Assembly: GCA_903884945.1 (NCBI GenBank)
Contig: CAISGR010000082.1
Location: forward strand, 1-37,809
Length of the DNA: 37,809 bases
Origin: an uncultured bacterium
GTDB lineage: Bacteria > Pseudomonadota > Alphaproteobacteria > Sphingomonadales > Sphingomonadaceae
Direction of reading: 5' to 3'
Notes under the pieces: generated by a model
What the model saw: the letters and a program-made list of their open reading frames with translations, nothing else
Databases searched by the model: none
Told to the model about the DNA's origin: nothing
Translations under genes and position numbers: made by a program
Part shown: positions 1-8,856 of the stretch, piece after piece
Position numbering within the stretch: position 1 is the stretch's first letter
Layout: the number at the start of each line of letters is the position of its first letter

Positions 1-1
1 G

Positions 2-694
2 ACCCCCGCCGAGCGCGATCTCGGCGCGGTCGCGGGCGACATCAATCAGGTGCTCAAGGATCTCCAGAAGCAGGCCCCCAAGGGCGCCACGATCACGTTA
101 CGCGGCCAATATGTGACGATGAACACCGCCTTCACGGGCCTGTTCTTCGGCCTGATCGGCGCGATCGTGCTGATCTACCTGCTGATCGTCGTGAACTTCC
201 AGAGCTGGCTCGATCCGTTCGTGATCATCACCGCCCTGCCCGGCGCGATCGCTGGCATCATCTGGATGCTGTTCCTGACCGGCACCACCCTGTCCGTGCC
301 GGCGCTGACCGGGGCGATCATGTGCATGGGCGTCGCCACCGCCAATTCGATCCTGGTGGTGAGCTTCGCGCGCGAGCGGCTGGCGGTGCTGGGCGATTCG
401 ACCAGGGCGGCGCTCGAGGCCGGGCTGACCCGGTTCCGCCCGGTGTTGATGACCGCGCTCGCGATGATCATCGGCATGCTGCCGATGGCGCTCGGGCTCG
501 GCGAAGGCGGCGAGCAGAACGCGCCGCTGGGCCGGGCCGTCATCGGCGGCCTGATCGTCGCGACCATCGCCACGCTGATGTTCGTGCCGGTGATCTTCAG
601 CCTGGTCCACCGGCGCGACGCGGAGAAGCGCGCGGCGCGCGCAGGACAGGCACGGCCGGATGCCGGCACGCAATTGGAGGAAGTGCATGTCTGA
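2..694 (+). CDS. RND efflux transporter permease subunit (C-terminal part)
   Basis: This is the 3' end of an inner-membrane RND pump gene; the reading frame is open to the left edge, so the start lies outside the window. The 230 visible residues hold the last transmembrane bundle of an AcrB/MexF-like permease: a helix around residues 39-67, a pair of helices after SWLDPFVIITALPGAIAG, the loop RFRPVLMTALAMIIGMLPMALG that is characteristic of RND permeases, and a final helix ending in VPVIFSLVHRR. The protein would use the proton gradient to expel drugs or other small molecules. The stop codon overlaps the start of the adaptor gene by 8 nt, so the two are translationally coupled. The substrate cannot be told from this fragment. 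Confidence 0.93.
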   Translation, partial: TPAERDLGAVAGDINQVLKDLQKQAPKGATITLRGQYVTMNTAFTGLFFGLIGAIVLIYLLIVVNFQSWLDPFVIITALPGAIAGIIWMLFLTGTTLSVPALTGAIMCMGVATANSILVVSFARERLAVLGDSTRAALEAGLTRFRPVLMTALAMIIGMLPMALGLGEGGEQNAPLGRAVIGGLIVATIATLMFVPVIFSLVHRRDAEKRAARAGQARPDAGTQLEEVHV

Positions 695-1853
695 GCAACG
701 GGGCTCCCTGCGGACCGCAGCCATCGTCGCCGCGGCGATCGCGATCGCGCTGGTCGCGATCGGCATCTTCACCCGCGCGCGATCCGAGCAACAACTCGCG
801 CACTGGACGACCGCGCAGGCGACGCCGACCGTCACCGTCATCCGCCCCCAGGCCGAGGGCGGCGGCGACGGGCTGACGCTGCCCGGCAACGTCCAGGCCT
901 ATAACAGCGCGGCGATCTATGCCCGGACCACGGGCTATATCCGGCGCTGGTTCGTCGATATCGGCGACCCGGTGCGCACCGGGCAGACCCTGGCCATCCT
1001 CGACGCCCCCGAGGTCGACCAGCAGGTCGCCGCAGCGCGGGCCGACCTGCAGACGGCGCAGGCCAACCGGGCACTGGCGCAATCGACCGCGACGCGCTGG
1101 CGCGACCTGCTGGGCAAGGACGCAGTGTCGAAGCAGGAGACCGACGAGAAGATCGGCGACCTCGCCGCCAAATCGGCCATCGCCAACGCCGCGGCCGCGA
1201 ATGTGCGCCGGCTGGGGGCGCTGCAGGGCTTTACCCGCCTGACCGCGCCGTTCGCGGGCGTCGTGACCAGCCGCTCGACCCAGATCGGCGCCCTGGTGAC
1301 GGCCGGCACGGCGGCGTCCGTGCCGCTGTTCACGGTGGCGGATATCGGCCGGATGCGGATCTATGTGCGCGTTCCCCAGGCCTATTCGGGACAGGTGCAT
1401 CCCGGGCTGCACGCGAGCCTGACCGTACCGGAATATCCGGGCCGCAGCTTCGACATCGAACTGACCCGCAGCGCCGGCGCGGTCGATCCCCAGTCAGGCA
1501 CCGTGCTGGTCGAGCTGCAGGCAGCCAATGCCGACCGCGCACTGAAGCCCGGCGCCTATGCGCAGGTGAAGTTCCCGCTGGGCGGCGCCGGCGGCGCCGG
1601 CGTGCGGCTACCCGCGAGCGCGCTGGTGATCGGAGCGAACGGGACCCAGGTCGCCGTAGTCGGACCGGACGGCAAGGCGCTGCTGAAGACAATCACGATC
1701 GGGCGCGACGATGGCGATACCGTGCTGATCAGCGCCGGACTGAGCCGCAGCGACCGGGTGATCGACAACCCGCCCGATTCGCTCCAGACCGGCGACGCAG
1801 TGCGGGTGGCGCCGGCCGCGCCGCGCGGAGGACCGAGCCATGCGCAGAGCTAG
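687..1853 (+). CDS. RND efflux periplasmic adaptor subunit (HlyD/MFP family)
   Basis: Membrane-fusion protein that links the inner-membrane RND pump to the outer-membrane channel. The start ATG at 687 has a GGAGG ribosome site 6 nt upstream and overlaps the permease stop. The 388-residue protein opens with a basic/hydrophobic signal anchor (about residues 10-30). It then shows the lipoyl-like half-motif GNVQAYNSAAIYARTTGYI, a coiled-coil hairpin rich in Ala/Gln (about 110-165), and the second lipoyl half LTAPFAGVVTSRSTQIGALV, followed by beta-barrel and membrane-proximal domains. Length and order fit the AcrA/MexE-type family. It overlaps the next gene by 14 nt. Confidence 0.95.
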   Translation: MSEQRGSLRTAAIVAAAIAIALVAIGIFTRARSEQQLAHWTTAQATPTVTVIRPQAEGGGDGLTLPGNVQAYNSAAIYARTTGYIRRWFVDIGDPVRTGQTLAILDAPEVDQQVAAARADLQTAQANRALAQSTATRWRDLLGKDAVSKQETDEKIGDLAAKSAIANAAAANVRRLGALQGFTRLTAPFAGVVTSRSTQIGALVTAGTAASVPLFTVADIGRMRIYVRVPQAYSGQVHPGLHASLTVPEYPGRSFDIELTRSAGAVDPQSGTVLVELQAANADRALKPGAYAQVKFPLGGAGGAGVRLPASALVIGANGTQVAVVGPDGKALLKTITIGRDDGDTVLISAGLSRSDRVIDNPPDSLQTGDAVRVAPAAPRGGPSHAQS

Positions 1854-3252
1854 GAGCGTCCTGGCCGCGACGCTCGCGGCGAGCCTGGCCGGCTGTTCGC
1901 TCGCGCCACCCTATTCAGTGCCGCCCAGCCCCGCCGCGCCCGCCTGGAAGGAAGCCGGCCCATGGCAGCCGGCCGCCGCGACGGTGCAGGATCCGGGCAC
2001 CTGGTGGACGCTGTTCGACGATCCGGTGCTGAGCGGGCTCGAGGCGCGGATCGAGGCCGGCAACCCCGATCTTGCCGCCGCCGTGGCGCGCTACGACCAG
2101 GCCGACGCAGCGCTGCGCGAGAGCCGCGCCGCCGCCCTGCCGAGCGCCTCGCTCGGCGGCCAGGCGGAGCGGGCCCGGGTTTCAGCCGGGCGGCCTTTGT
2201 CCCCCGGCACCGCCGCGACCTATACCGACCTGCGCGCGGGCCCGTCGCTCGACTATGAGATCGACCTGTTCGGCCGGGTGCGCAATGCCATCAAGGCAAG
2301 CGCGGCCCAGGCGCAGGCAAGCGCCGACGATGTCGCGGGCGTGCGCCTGGCGCTGCAGGCCCGGCTGGCCGACACCTACGTCCAGATGCGCGGGCTCGAT
2401 GCGCGCATCGCCCTGCTGCGCCAGACGGTCGGCGCGTTCCAGCGCGCCTATGACCTGACCGATACGCGGCACAGCGGCGGCATCGCCTCGGGCATCGATG
2501 TGAGCCGCGCGGCTTCGCTGCTGGCGAGTGCCCGCGCCGAACTGTCCGGCATCGCCGCCGACCGGGCGGCGTTCGAACATGCCATCGCCGTGCTTGTCGG
2601 CGAGTCACCCTCGGCCTTCGCGCTGCCCGTGGCCGAGGGCCAGGGCGCGCCGCCGGCAATTCCGGTTGGCGTGCCCTCGACCCTGCTCGAGCGCCGGCCC
2701 GATATCATTGCCGCGGAACGCCGGATCGCCGCTGCCAATGCCCGGATCGGCGTGGCGCGGGCGGCGCTGTATCCGTCGATCACGCTGAGCGGCGGTGCCG
2801 GCTTCGAGACCGGCAACGGCAGCGTGATCGGCGCCTCGACCGGCTTCTGGGCGCTCGGCCCGCTGTCGGCCGCGCTCTCGATCTTCGACGGCGGCGCGCG
2901 GCGCGCGCGGGTGCGCATCACGCGCGCGCAATATGAGGAAGCCGCCGCCGGCTATCGCTCGACCGTGCTCGCTGCGTTCCGCGAAGTGGAAGACGACCTC
3001 GCCCGCGCCCGCGACCTGGCTGCGCAGGAGCAGGATCAGCAGACAGCGACGGCAGCGGCCGAACGGACGCGCGACCTGGCGCTGATCCGCTATCGCGAGG
3101 GCGCCTCCGACTATCTCGAGGTAGTCACGGCGCAGACGGCCGCGCTTGATGCGCAGCGTTCTCTGCTCGACCTGCGCACCCGGCGAATGCAGATCGCGGT
3201 CGATACGATACGCGCGACCGGCGGGATCCCGGGTCAGGCACCGGCAAGCTGA
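1840..3252 (+). CDS. Outer-membrane efflux lipoprotein (NodT/OprM family)
   Basis: TolC-like outer-membrane channel of the tripartite pump. The 470-residue protein begins with a lipoprotein signal peptide ending in the lipobox LAGC, so it is probably lipid-anchored at Cys19. Two OEP repeats follow; the first contains GPSLDYEIDLFGRVRNAIKA and the second the matching WALGPLSAALSIFDGGARRARV, both hallmark segments of NodT-family channels. The motif VGVPSTLLERRPDIIAAERR lies between them and is highly typical. It overlaps the adaptor gene, completing a permease-adaptor-channel operon. After its stop, 49 nt separate it from a convergent gene. Confidence 0.95.
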   Translation: MRRARSVLAATLAASLAGCSLAPPYSVPPSPAAPAWKEAGPWQPAAATVQDPGTWWTLFDDPVLSGLEARIEAGNPDLAAAVARYDQADAALRESRAAALPSASLGGQAERARVSAGRPLSPGTAATYTDLRAGPSLDYEIDLFGRVRNAIKASAAQAQASADDVAGVRLALQARLADTYVQMRGLDARIALLRQTVGAFQRAYDLTDTRHSGGIASGIDVSRAASLLASARAELSGIAADRAAFEHAIAVLVGESPSAFALPVAEGQGAPPAIPVGVPSTLLERRPDIIAAERRIAAANARIGVARAALYPSITLSGGAGFETGNGSVIGASTGFWALGPLSAALSIFDGGARRARVRITRAQYEEAAAGYRSTVLAAFREVEDDLARARDLAAQEQDQQTATAAAERTRDLALIRYREGASDYLEVVTAQTAALDAQRSLLDLRTRRMQIAVDTIRATGGIPGQAPAS

Positions 3253-3301
3253 CCGAACAGCCCGGGTGAAGTGACGGCGGCGTGCCCGGAACGGATCCCG
3301 G

Positions 3302-3958
3302 TCAGCCGGCCGGCGGCACGCCGGTGTAAACCGCCAGTTGAGCGGCGAACGCCCGCTGGTAGGCGGGCCGCGCCTCGCCCCGGGCGACATAAGCTGCCAG
3401 GTTCGGAAATTCGTCCAGCAAACCCGACGCTCTCAGCCTGAGCAGGACCGACACCATCATCAGGTCGCCCACGCTGAATCCGCCATCGAGCCAGTCAGCA
3501 TCGCCGAGTCGCGCCGAGAGTTGCTTCAACCGGTCGCGGACGCGATCCTCGACCAGCGGCATGCGCTCCGTGCTCCAGGGCTGGTCGCGCTCCAGAAGCC
3601 TCGCGATCGTGAGGTCGAGGATCGGCGGTTCCACCGTGTTGAGCGCGGCAAACATCCAGGTAATCGCGCGTGCGCGGGCATTCGCGTCGTCCGGCAGCAG
3701 GCCGGGATGGCGTCCGGCGATATGGAAGACGATCGCCCCCGTCTCGAACAGGGCGAGATCGCCTTCCTCATAGGTCGGGATCTGGCCGAAGGGATGAAGC
3801 GCCAGATGCGACGGTTCCTTCATCGCCGCGAACGAAACGAGGCGCACCGCATAGGGCTGGCCGACTTCCTCGAGCGCCCAGCGCACGCGCGTATCGCGCG
3901 CCAGCCCCTTGCCGCCATCGGGCGACCGCTCAAAGCCCGTAATCGTGATGCTGGTCAT
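3302..3958 (-). CDS. Glutathione S-transferase family protein
   Basis: A 218-residue cytosolic GST-like protein. The N-terminal thioredoxin-fold half is seen in the ALEEVGQPYAVRLVSF region and in HPFGQIPTYEEGDLALFETGAI, which holds the cis-proline (QIP) and the E-T pair that contacts the gamma-glutamyl group. The C-terminal all-helical half includes GGFSVGDLMMVSVLLRL, matching the conserved N-capping Asp region. The ATG at 3958 was chosen because a purine-rich GAGAGGAG ribosome site lies just upstream; a longer frame exists but lacks GST similarity. It is divergent from the stilbene dioxygenase gene, so it may share its control region. Its substrate is unknown; a role in aromatic detoxification is only inferred from context. 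Confidence 0.9.
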   Translation of the reverse strand: MTSITITGFERSPDGGKGLARDTRVRWALEEVGQPYAVRLVSFAAMKEPSHLALHPFGQIPTYEEGDLALFETGAIVFHIAGRHPGLLPDDANARARAITWMFAALNTVEPPILDLTIARLLERDQPWSTERMPLVEDRVRDRLKQLSARLGDADWLDGGFSVGDLMMVSVLLRLRASGLLDEFPNLAAYVARGEARPAYQRAFAAQLAVYTGVPPAG

Positions 3959-4104
3959 CGTGAGGCTCCTCTCTCCCGCAAGGATCGTCGCGGGACCTTG
4001 TATCACCGGCACCGCAAGATCCGGAAATCGCCGCATCTTTCATTTCCACCCGGCCGATGGGGCGGGTGCATGACAGGCTGGCCGACCATCGGATTTACAT
4101 CGGT

Positions 4105-4118
4105 TTGATTTTGATCAA
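4105..4118. promoter_or_regulatory. FNR/FixK/DNR-type operator upstream of the stilbene dioxygenase gene
   Basis: A perfect TTGAT-N4-ATCAA dyad, which is the consensus of the CRP/FNR family (FNR, Anr, FixK, Dnr). The symmetry extends to 8-bp arms (4102-4109 and 4114-4121). Its centre is about 75 nt before the proposed GTG start of the dioxygenase. The best -10-like hexamer (TATGCA, 4143-4148) would place the site near -42 to -44 from transcription start, the usual position for activation. The regulator is not encoded in this window; activation is an inference. Confidence 0.65.
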
Positions 4119-4140
4119 ACCTTGGCGGGGCCAGGCATTC

Positions 4141-4157
4141 AGTATGCAATACATACT
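4141..4157. promoter_or_regulatory. Inverted repeat in the dioxygenase promoter region (AGTATG-N5-CATACT)
   Basis: Perfect 6-bp arms with a 5-nt spacer, lying between the FNR-type box and the ribosome site of the dioxygenase gene. It overlaps the -10-like TATGCA. It could be a repressor operator placed over the promoter, or only symmetry of the -10 region. No regulator family is assigned. Confidence 0.4.
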
Positions 4158-4179
4158 AAAAATGACCTGGAGAGGTATT

Positions 4180-5640
4180 GTGTCCCATTATCCATCGACC
4201 AAGGGTTTCACCGGCACGCTGCGTCCGCTGCGCCTCGAAGGCGATATCCTCGACCTCGAGATCGAAGGGGAAATCCCCGCCTCGATGGACGGCACTTTCC
4301 ACCGCGTCCATCCCGACGCCCAGTTTCCGCCGCGCTTCGACAACGACCAGTTCTTCAACGGCGACGGCATGGTCACGCTGTTCCGCTTCCATGGCGGCAA
4401 GGTCGACTTCAAGCAGCGCTATGCGCTGACCGACAAGCTCAAGCTGGAGCGTGCCGCGGGCGGTGCCCTGTTCGGCGCCTATCGCAATCCGCTGACCGAC
4501 GACCCGAGCGTCAAGGGCCGGATCCGGGGGACCGCCAACACCAATGTGATGGTCCATGCCGGGCAGCTCTATGCAATGAAGGAGGACAGCCCCTGCCTGA
4601 TCATGGACCCGCTGACGCTGGAGACGACCGGCTATACCGATTTCGCCGGCGGGATCAGGAACCAGACATTCTCCGCCCATGCCAAGATCGACCCGAAGAC
4701 CGGCAACCTGTGCAATTTCGGCTATGCCGCAACGGGCCTGCTGACCCGAGACTGCAGCTATTTCGAGATCGACCCGCAGGGCAACGCGCTGTTCGAGACC
4801 TTCTTCGAGGTACCCTATTATTGCATGATGCACGATTTCGGCCTGACCGAGGACTATGCGCTCTTCCACATCGTCCCGATCACCTCGAACTGGCAGCGGC
4901 TGGAGGCAAACCTGCCGCATTTCGGCTTCGACACCTCCCTGCCCGTCTGGCTCGGGGTGCTACCGCGCGGCGGCGGGAAGAAGGACATGCGCTGGTTCAG
5001 GGCACCGAAGACCGTCTTCGCAAGCCATGTGATGAATGCATTCCAGGATGGATCGAAGATCTATTTCGACATCCCGCAGGCCGCAAACAACAGCTTCCCG
5101 TTCTTCCCCGATATCCATGGTGCGCCCTTCGATCCGGTTGCCGGACTGCCCTATCTGCATCGCTGGTGCGTCGACCTCGCCTCCAATTCGGAGGACTTCA
5201 CCAGCGTCGACAAGCTGACCGATGCGATCGACGAATTTCCCCGCGTCGACGAGCGCTATGTCGGGCAACCCTATCGCCATGGCTGGATGCTGGTAATGGA
5301 CCCCGCCAAGCCGATGGACTTCGCCGAGGGCCGGGCAAGCGGCTTCAAGATGAACCAGATCGGGCATATCGACCTCGCCACCAACCGCACCGATTTCTGG
5401 TGGGCCGGGCCGCAGTCGATCGTGCAGGAGCCGTGCTTCGTGCCGCGCTCGGCGAGCGCCCCGGAAGGAGACGGCTATATCATCGCGCTCGTCGACAATC
5501 TGGTGACGAACTATAGCGATCTCGTCGTGCTGGATGCGCTGCGGCTGGCGGAGGGCCCCATCGCCCGCGCCAAACTGCCGCTCCGGCTGCGGTCCGGGCT
5601 GCACGGCAACTGGGCGGACGCATCGAAACTGCCGCACTGA
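4180..5640 (+). CDS. Lignostilbene-alpha,beta-dioxygenase-type carotenoid oxygenase
   Basis: Non-heme iron dioxygenase of the carotenoid-cleavage family that splits the central double bond of hydroxylated stilbenes into two aldehydes. The GTG at 4180 is chosen because GGAGAGG lies 4 nt upstream. With this start the four iron ligands are His167 (FSAHAKID), His218 (CMMHDFG), His283 (SHVMNAF) and His475 (LHGNWAD). Phe59, Tyr101 and Lys134 are all present; in LsdA/NOV1-type enzymes these residues contact the 4'-hydroxystilbene substrate. Length (486 residues) is normal for the family and no signal peptide is visible, so it is cytosolic. An FNR-type box and a second dyad precede it. The substrate class is well supported by these residues; the exact stilbene is not. 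Confidence 0.93.
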   Translation: MSHYPSTKGFTGTLRPLRLEGDILDLEIEGEIPASMDGTFHRVHPDAQFPPRFDNDQFFNGDGMVTLFRFHGGKVDFKQRYALTDKLKLERAAGGALFGAYRNPLTDDPSVKGRIRGTANTNVMVHAGQLYAMKEDSPCLIMDPLTLETTGYTDFAGGIRNQTFSAHAKIDPKTGNLCNFGYAATGLLTRDCSYFEIDPQGNALFETFFEVPYYCMMHDFGLTEDYALFHIVPITSNWQRLEANLPHFGFDTSLPVWLGVLPRGGGKKDMRWFRAPKTVFASHVMNAFQDGSKIYFDIPQAANNSFPFFPDIHGAPFDPVAGLPYLHRWCVDLASNSEDFTSVDKLTDAIDEFPRVDERYVGQPYRHGWMLVMDPAKPMDFAEGRASGFKMNQIGHIDLATNRTDFWWAGPQSIVQEPCFVPRSASAPEGDGYIIALVDNLVTNYSDLVVLDALRLAEGPIARAKLPLRLRSGLHGNWADASKLPH

Positions 5641-5660
5641 GCCGGGTGCGGCGGCGCGGC

Positions 5661-5678
5661 GCCGGGCGTCAGCCCGGC
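5661..5678. terminator. GC-rich hairpin between convergent genes
   Basis: Perfect 7-bp arms GCCGGGC/GCCCGGC around a GTCA loop, just after the dioxygenase stop and overlapping the last codons of the convergent AI-2E gene. There is no T-tract, so intrinsic termination is uncertain; the position suits a shared 3'-end structure. Confidence 0.4.
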
Positions 5679-6751
5679 GTGCCGTCCACCGCCGCGCCCT
5701 GGCCCTGATGCTCGAGATATTCCCGCCACAGCATCACCAGCACCGCCATGGTCGCCGGGCCGATGAACAGCCCAAGCAGGCCAAGCGTCTCGACGCCGCC
5801 AAGGATGCCGATCAGCACCCAGAGGAAGGGCAGCCGGGTCGAGCCGCCGATCAGCGCGGGACGGATGAAGTGATCGGCGATGCCGACCACCACCAGGCCG
5901 ATCACGATCACTGCGATCGCGTCGCCGACCGAACCGAGCCCGACCAGCAGTGCCGCAGCGATGGCGAAGACCAGCGCGGCGCCGAACGGGATCATCGCCG
6001 CCACCGCCGTGACGGCGCCGAGCAACAGGGGATGCGGCACGCCGAGGAAGAGATAGACGATCGCCATCACCGCGCCCTCGCCGATGCCGACCAGCACGAG
6101 CCCGTCGATCGTGCCGCGGATCGAGCGCAGCGTCTGCAATCCGATGCGTTCCCCGGCCGGGCCGAACAGCCGGTCCCCGGCGCGGCGCAGCTGGGCGATG
6201 ATCGAATCGCGATCGCGCAGCAGGAAGAACAGGGTGAGCAGGGTGAAGGCGAAGACGACCACCCGGCGGATGACGTTGCTGCCGATCAGCCGCGTATCGG
6301 CGGCAGCACGGAGATGATGGAACTGGTTCGCCGCACCCTCGGGCGTCGCGAGGTTCATCTGCCACCAGTTCGTCGCCATCTCGCGCCCGACGGGCAACTG
6401 CCCGACCCAGTCGGGTACCGGCAGGCCGTTGGCCTGGGCCTGGGAAATCCAGGTCGACACTTCCTGCGCCTCGCGCGCCGCCTGGGTGATGCCGGCGGCG
6501 ACCGGCACGATCACGACCAGCGCGACCAGCAGCGTGATCGCCGCCGCCGTCCAGGTACGGCCGCGCGGCCCGGGCCAGCGCCGGCGCAGCCGCTCGTGCA
6601 GCGGATCGATCGCCACCGCGATCACCACTGCCCAGGCAAGCGCGGCGAGGAAATTATGGGCGATCCACAGGCCGAGCAGGGCAAGCAGCGCGGCAAGCGC
6701 GAGCCGGGCGATGAGGGTCGCGCGCGGGGGCGCTGCGTCGGGCTGTTCCAT
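5669..6751 (-). CDS. AI-2E family transporter (PerM/YdiK-like)
   Basis: Multi-pass inner-membrane protein of 360 residues in the UPF0118/AI-2E exporter family. Members export autoinducer-2 or act as Na+/H+ antiporters or general permeases; the substrate here is unknown. Hydrophobic segments fall near residues 15-45 and 60-85, with further helices across the C-terminal half. The family signature is visible as FFLLRDRDSIIAQLRR followed by the GTIDGLVLVGIGEGAVMAI stretch and a late LPFLWVLIGILGGVETLGLLGLFIGP loop. ATG 6751 is preferred over an upstream in-frame TTG because it begins just before the conserved hydrophobic region. It is convergent with the dioxygenase. Confidence 0.9.
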   Translation of the reverse strand: MEQPDAAPPRATLIARLALAALLALLGLWIAHNFLAALAWAVVIAVAIDPLHERLRRRWPGPRGRTWTAAAITLLVALVVIVPVAAGITQAAREAQEVSTWISQAQANGLPVPDWVGQLPVGREMATNWWQMNLATPEGAANQFHHLRAAADTRLIGSNVIRRVVVFAFTLLTLFFLLRDRDSIIAQLRRAGDRLFGPAGERIGLQTLRSIRGTIDGLVLVGIGEGAVMAIVYLFLGVPHPLLLGAVTAVAAMIPFGAALVFAIAAALLVGLGSVGDAIAVIVIGLVVVGIADHFIRPALIGGSTRLPFLWVLIGILGGVETLGLLGLFIGPATMAVLVMLWREYLEHQGQGAAVDGTPG

Positions 6752-6800
6752 GCGTGCGAGCTTAGGGTGAGCCCGCGATAGCCGCAACGGCCGTGACGCT

Positions 6801-8678
6801 TCACTCCGCGGCCGGCTTCTCCGTATCGAGCACTTCGCGCACCTTCAGCGCGAGCTGCTCGACCGTGAAGGGCTTGGCCAGGAAATTGACCCCGGGATCG
6901 AGCACGCCGTTATGCACGATGGCGTTGCGGCTATAGCCGGTGGTGTAGAGGACCTTCAGGCCCGGCCGTTGCGCCACCGCGCGATCGGCCAGGAGGCGGC
7001 CGTTCATGTCGGGCATCACGATATCGGTGAACAGCAGATCGACGCGAGGCTGCAGCGAGAGCACCGCCAGCGCCTGCGCGGCGTCGGACGCCTGCACCAC
7101 GGTATAGCCGAGCTCGCGCAGCGTATCGACCGAGAGGTGGCGCACGCGATCGTCGTCCTCGACGACGAGCACGATCTCGTCGGCGCGGGCGACCGGCGTG
7201 TCCGCCACCCCGCGCGGTGTCGCATCGACGGTGCGATCCTCGCCATAATAGCGCGGCAGATAGAGCTTCACCGTGGTGCCGACACCGAGCTCCGAATAGA
7301 TCTTGGCGTGGCCCCCGGACTGCTTGATGAAGCCGAATACCTGGCTGAGCCCGAGGCCGGTGCCCTTGCCCGGGCCCTTGGTGGTATAGAAGGGATCGAA
7401 GGCGCGATCGACGACGTCTGGCGGCATGCCGGTGCCGGTATCGGTGACCGAGACCATCGCATATTGCCCCGGCGTGACCTCGGCATGGTCGGCCGCATAG
7501 GCCTCGTCGAGGTGCGCATTGGTGGTCTCGATCGTCAGCCGGCCGCCATCGGGCATCGCGTCGCGCGCGTTGACGCACAGGTTCAGCAGCGCGTTCTCGA
7601 GCTGGCTCGCATCGGCGCGGATGCGCCACAGGCCGCCGGCAAGGATCGTCTCGACGCGCACCTGGTCCCCGATCGTACGGCGCAGCAGCTCGGACATGCC
7701 GCCGACCAGCTTGTTGAGATCCAGCACGCTCGGCGCGAGCGGCTGCTGGCGCGAGAAGGCGAGCAGCCGGCCCGTGAGCAACGCGGCGCGCTGCGCGCCT
7801 TCGAGGGCGTTGTCGATACAGCCCTCGGCGCGATGGAGATCGCCGCGCATCCGGCGCTTGGCGAGATCGAGCGAACCGATGATGATCGCGAGCATATTGT
7901 TGAAATCATGGGCGATGCCGCCGGTGAGATGGCCGACCGCCTCGACCTTCTGCATCTGGCGCACCTGCGCTTCCGCCGCCTCGCGATTGGCCGCTTCCTC
8001 GACGAGCCGCGCATTGGCCCGGGCAAGGGCATCGGCATTCTCGAGCGCGAGGTTCAGCCTCCGGCGCGCATCGCGGATGACAAAGGCGCCGAGCACGAGC
8101 AAGGCGATCGTCGCCGCCGCCAGCCCAGCCGTCAGCCATGCGGTCGCGCGGGCCGCCATGGCCTGACGCGTGGTGAGGAGTGCCTGCTCCTCGCGCGTCA
8201 TGGTACCGACGATCTGGCGGGCGACGTCCATCAGCGCCTTGCCCCGCCGCAATCGCTCCAGGTCGATGCTGTTCGACGCGCGATTTTGGTAGAGCACGAC
8301 CGACACGCGCAACAGCTCGAGCCGGGCGTCCGCGACATCTCGGAGCCGCGCCAGCCGCGCGCCTTGCACCGGATTGTCCGCGATCGCGCGCGCCAGGCTG
8401 GACATGTCTTCATCGAGATGGGCGAGCGCACTGTGATAGGGATCGAGGAAATCAGGGCTGCCGGTGAGCAGATAGCCGCGCTGGCCGGTCTCCGCGTCCT
8501 GCAGCCGCAACAGCACGGTGCGGACGCGATTTTCCACCTCAAGCGTGTGCCGCACCATCGTGGAAGCGCGTTGCTGGGCCACGGTCAGCCAGATCGCCCC
8601 GACGACCAGCGCGATCACGATCGCGAAGCCGGCGAGGAGTCTCATGAACGTGGGATCGGCTCGCCGCCAGAATATCAT
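6801..8678 (-). CDS. CHASE3-domain hybrid histidine kinase with C-terminal receiver
   Basis: A 625-residue membrane sensor kinase. Order of parts: transmembrane helix near residues 13-32; periplasmic CHASE3 domain with the typical AETGQRGYLLTG; second helix near 180-205; coiled-coil linker; HisKA box GHLTGGIAHDFNNMLA with the phospho-accepting His; HATPase with N-box NLCVNARDAMPDGG, G1 DTGTGMPP and G2 KGTGLGLSQVFG; and a receiver domain whose phospho-acceptor Asp is in LFTDIVMP, with KPF near the end. The DFNNMLA form is common in hybrid kinases of sphingomonads. ATG 8678 precedes the first helix; ATG 8645 is an alternative. No separate response regulator is adjacent, so downstream partners are unknown. 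Confidence 0.93.
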   Translation of the reverse strand: MIFWRRADPTFMRLLAGFAIVIALVVGAIWLTVAQQRASTMVRHTLEVENRVRTVLLRLQDAETGQRGYLLTGSPDFLDPYHSALAHLDEDMSSLARAIADNPVQGARLARLRDVADARLELLRVSVVLYQNRASNSIDLERLRRGKALMDVARQIVGTMTREEQALLTTRQAMAARATAWLTAGLAAATIALLVLGAFVIRDARRRLNLALENADALARANARLVEEAANREAAEAQVRQMQKVEAVGHLTGGIAHDFNNMLAIIIGSLDLAKRRMRGDLHRAEGCIDNALEGAQRAALLTGRLLAFSRQQPLAPSVLDLNKLVGGMSELLRRTIGDQVRVETILAGGLWRIRADASQLENALLNLCVNARDAMPDGGRLTIETTNAHLDEAYAADHAEVTPGQYAMVSVTDTGTGMPPDVVDRAFDPFYTTKGPGKGTGLGLSQVFGFIKQSGGHAKIYSELGVGTTVKLYLPRYYGEDRTVDATPRGVADTPVARADEIVLVVEDDDRVRHLSVDTLRELGYTVVQASDAAQALAVLSLQPRVDLLFTDIVMPDMNGRLLADRAVAQRPGLKVLYTTGYSRNAIVHNGVLDPGVNFLAKPFTVEQLALKVREVLDTEKPAAE

Positions 8679-8856
8679 CCCGTTCGAGTAATGAACCCGC
8701 ACACGGGCGGCAAGGCGGCAGCGCGGGCCCGCGGACTGAATCGTCTTAACCCAGGTCAATCGTCCCGCCATGAAGACGCGCGCCGCGCCCGACATCGCCA
8801 TCCAAATTGCCAAGCGCGGCCAAACGCGCGACAGGGCAGCCAGACAGGGGCCGTGC

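Noticed and set aside
98..889. Antisense open frames over the efflux operon
   Set aside because: Low-complexity products opposite clear RND permease and adaptor sequence.
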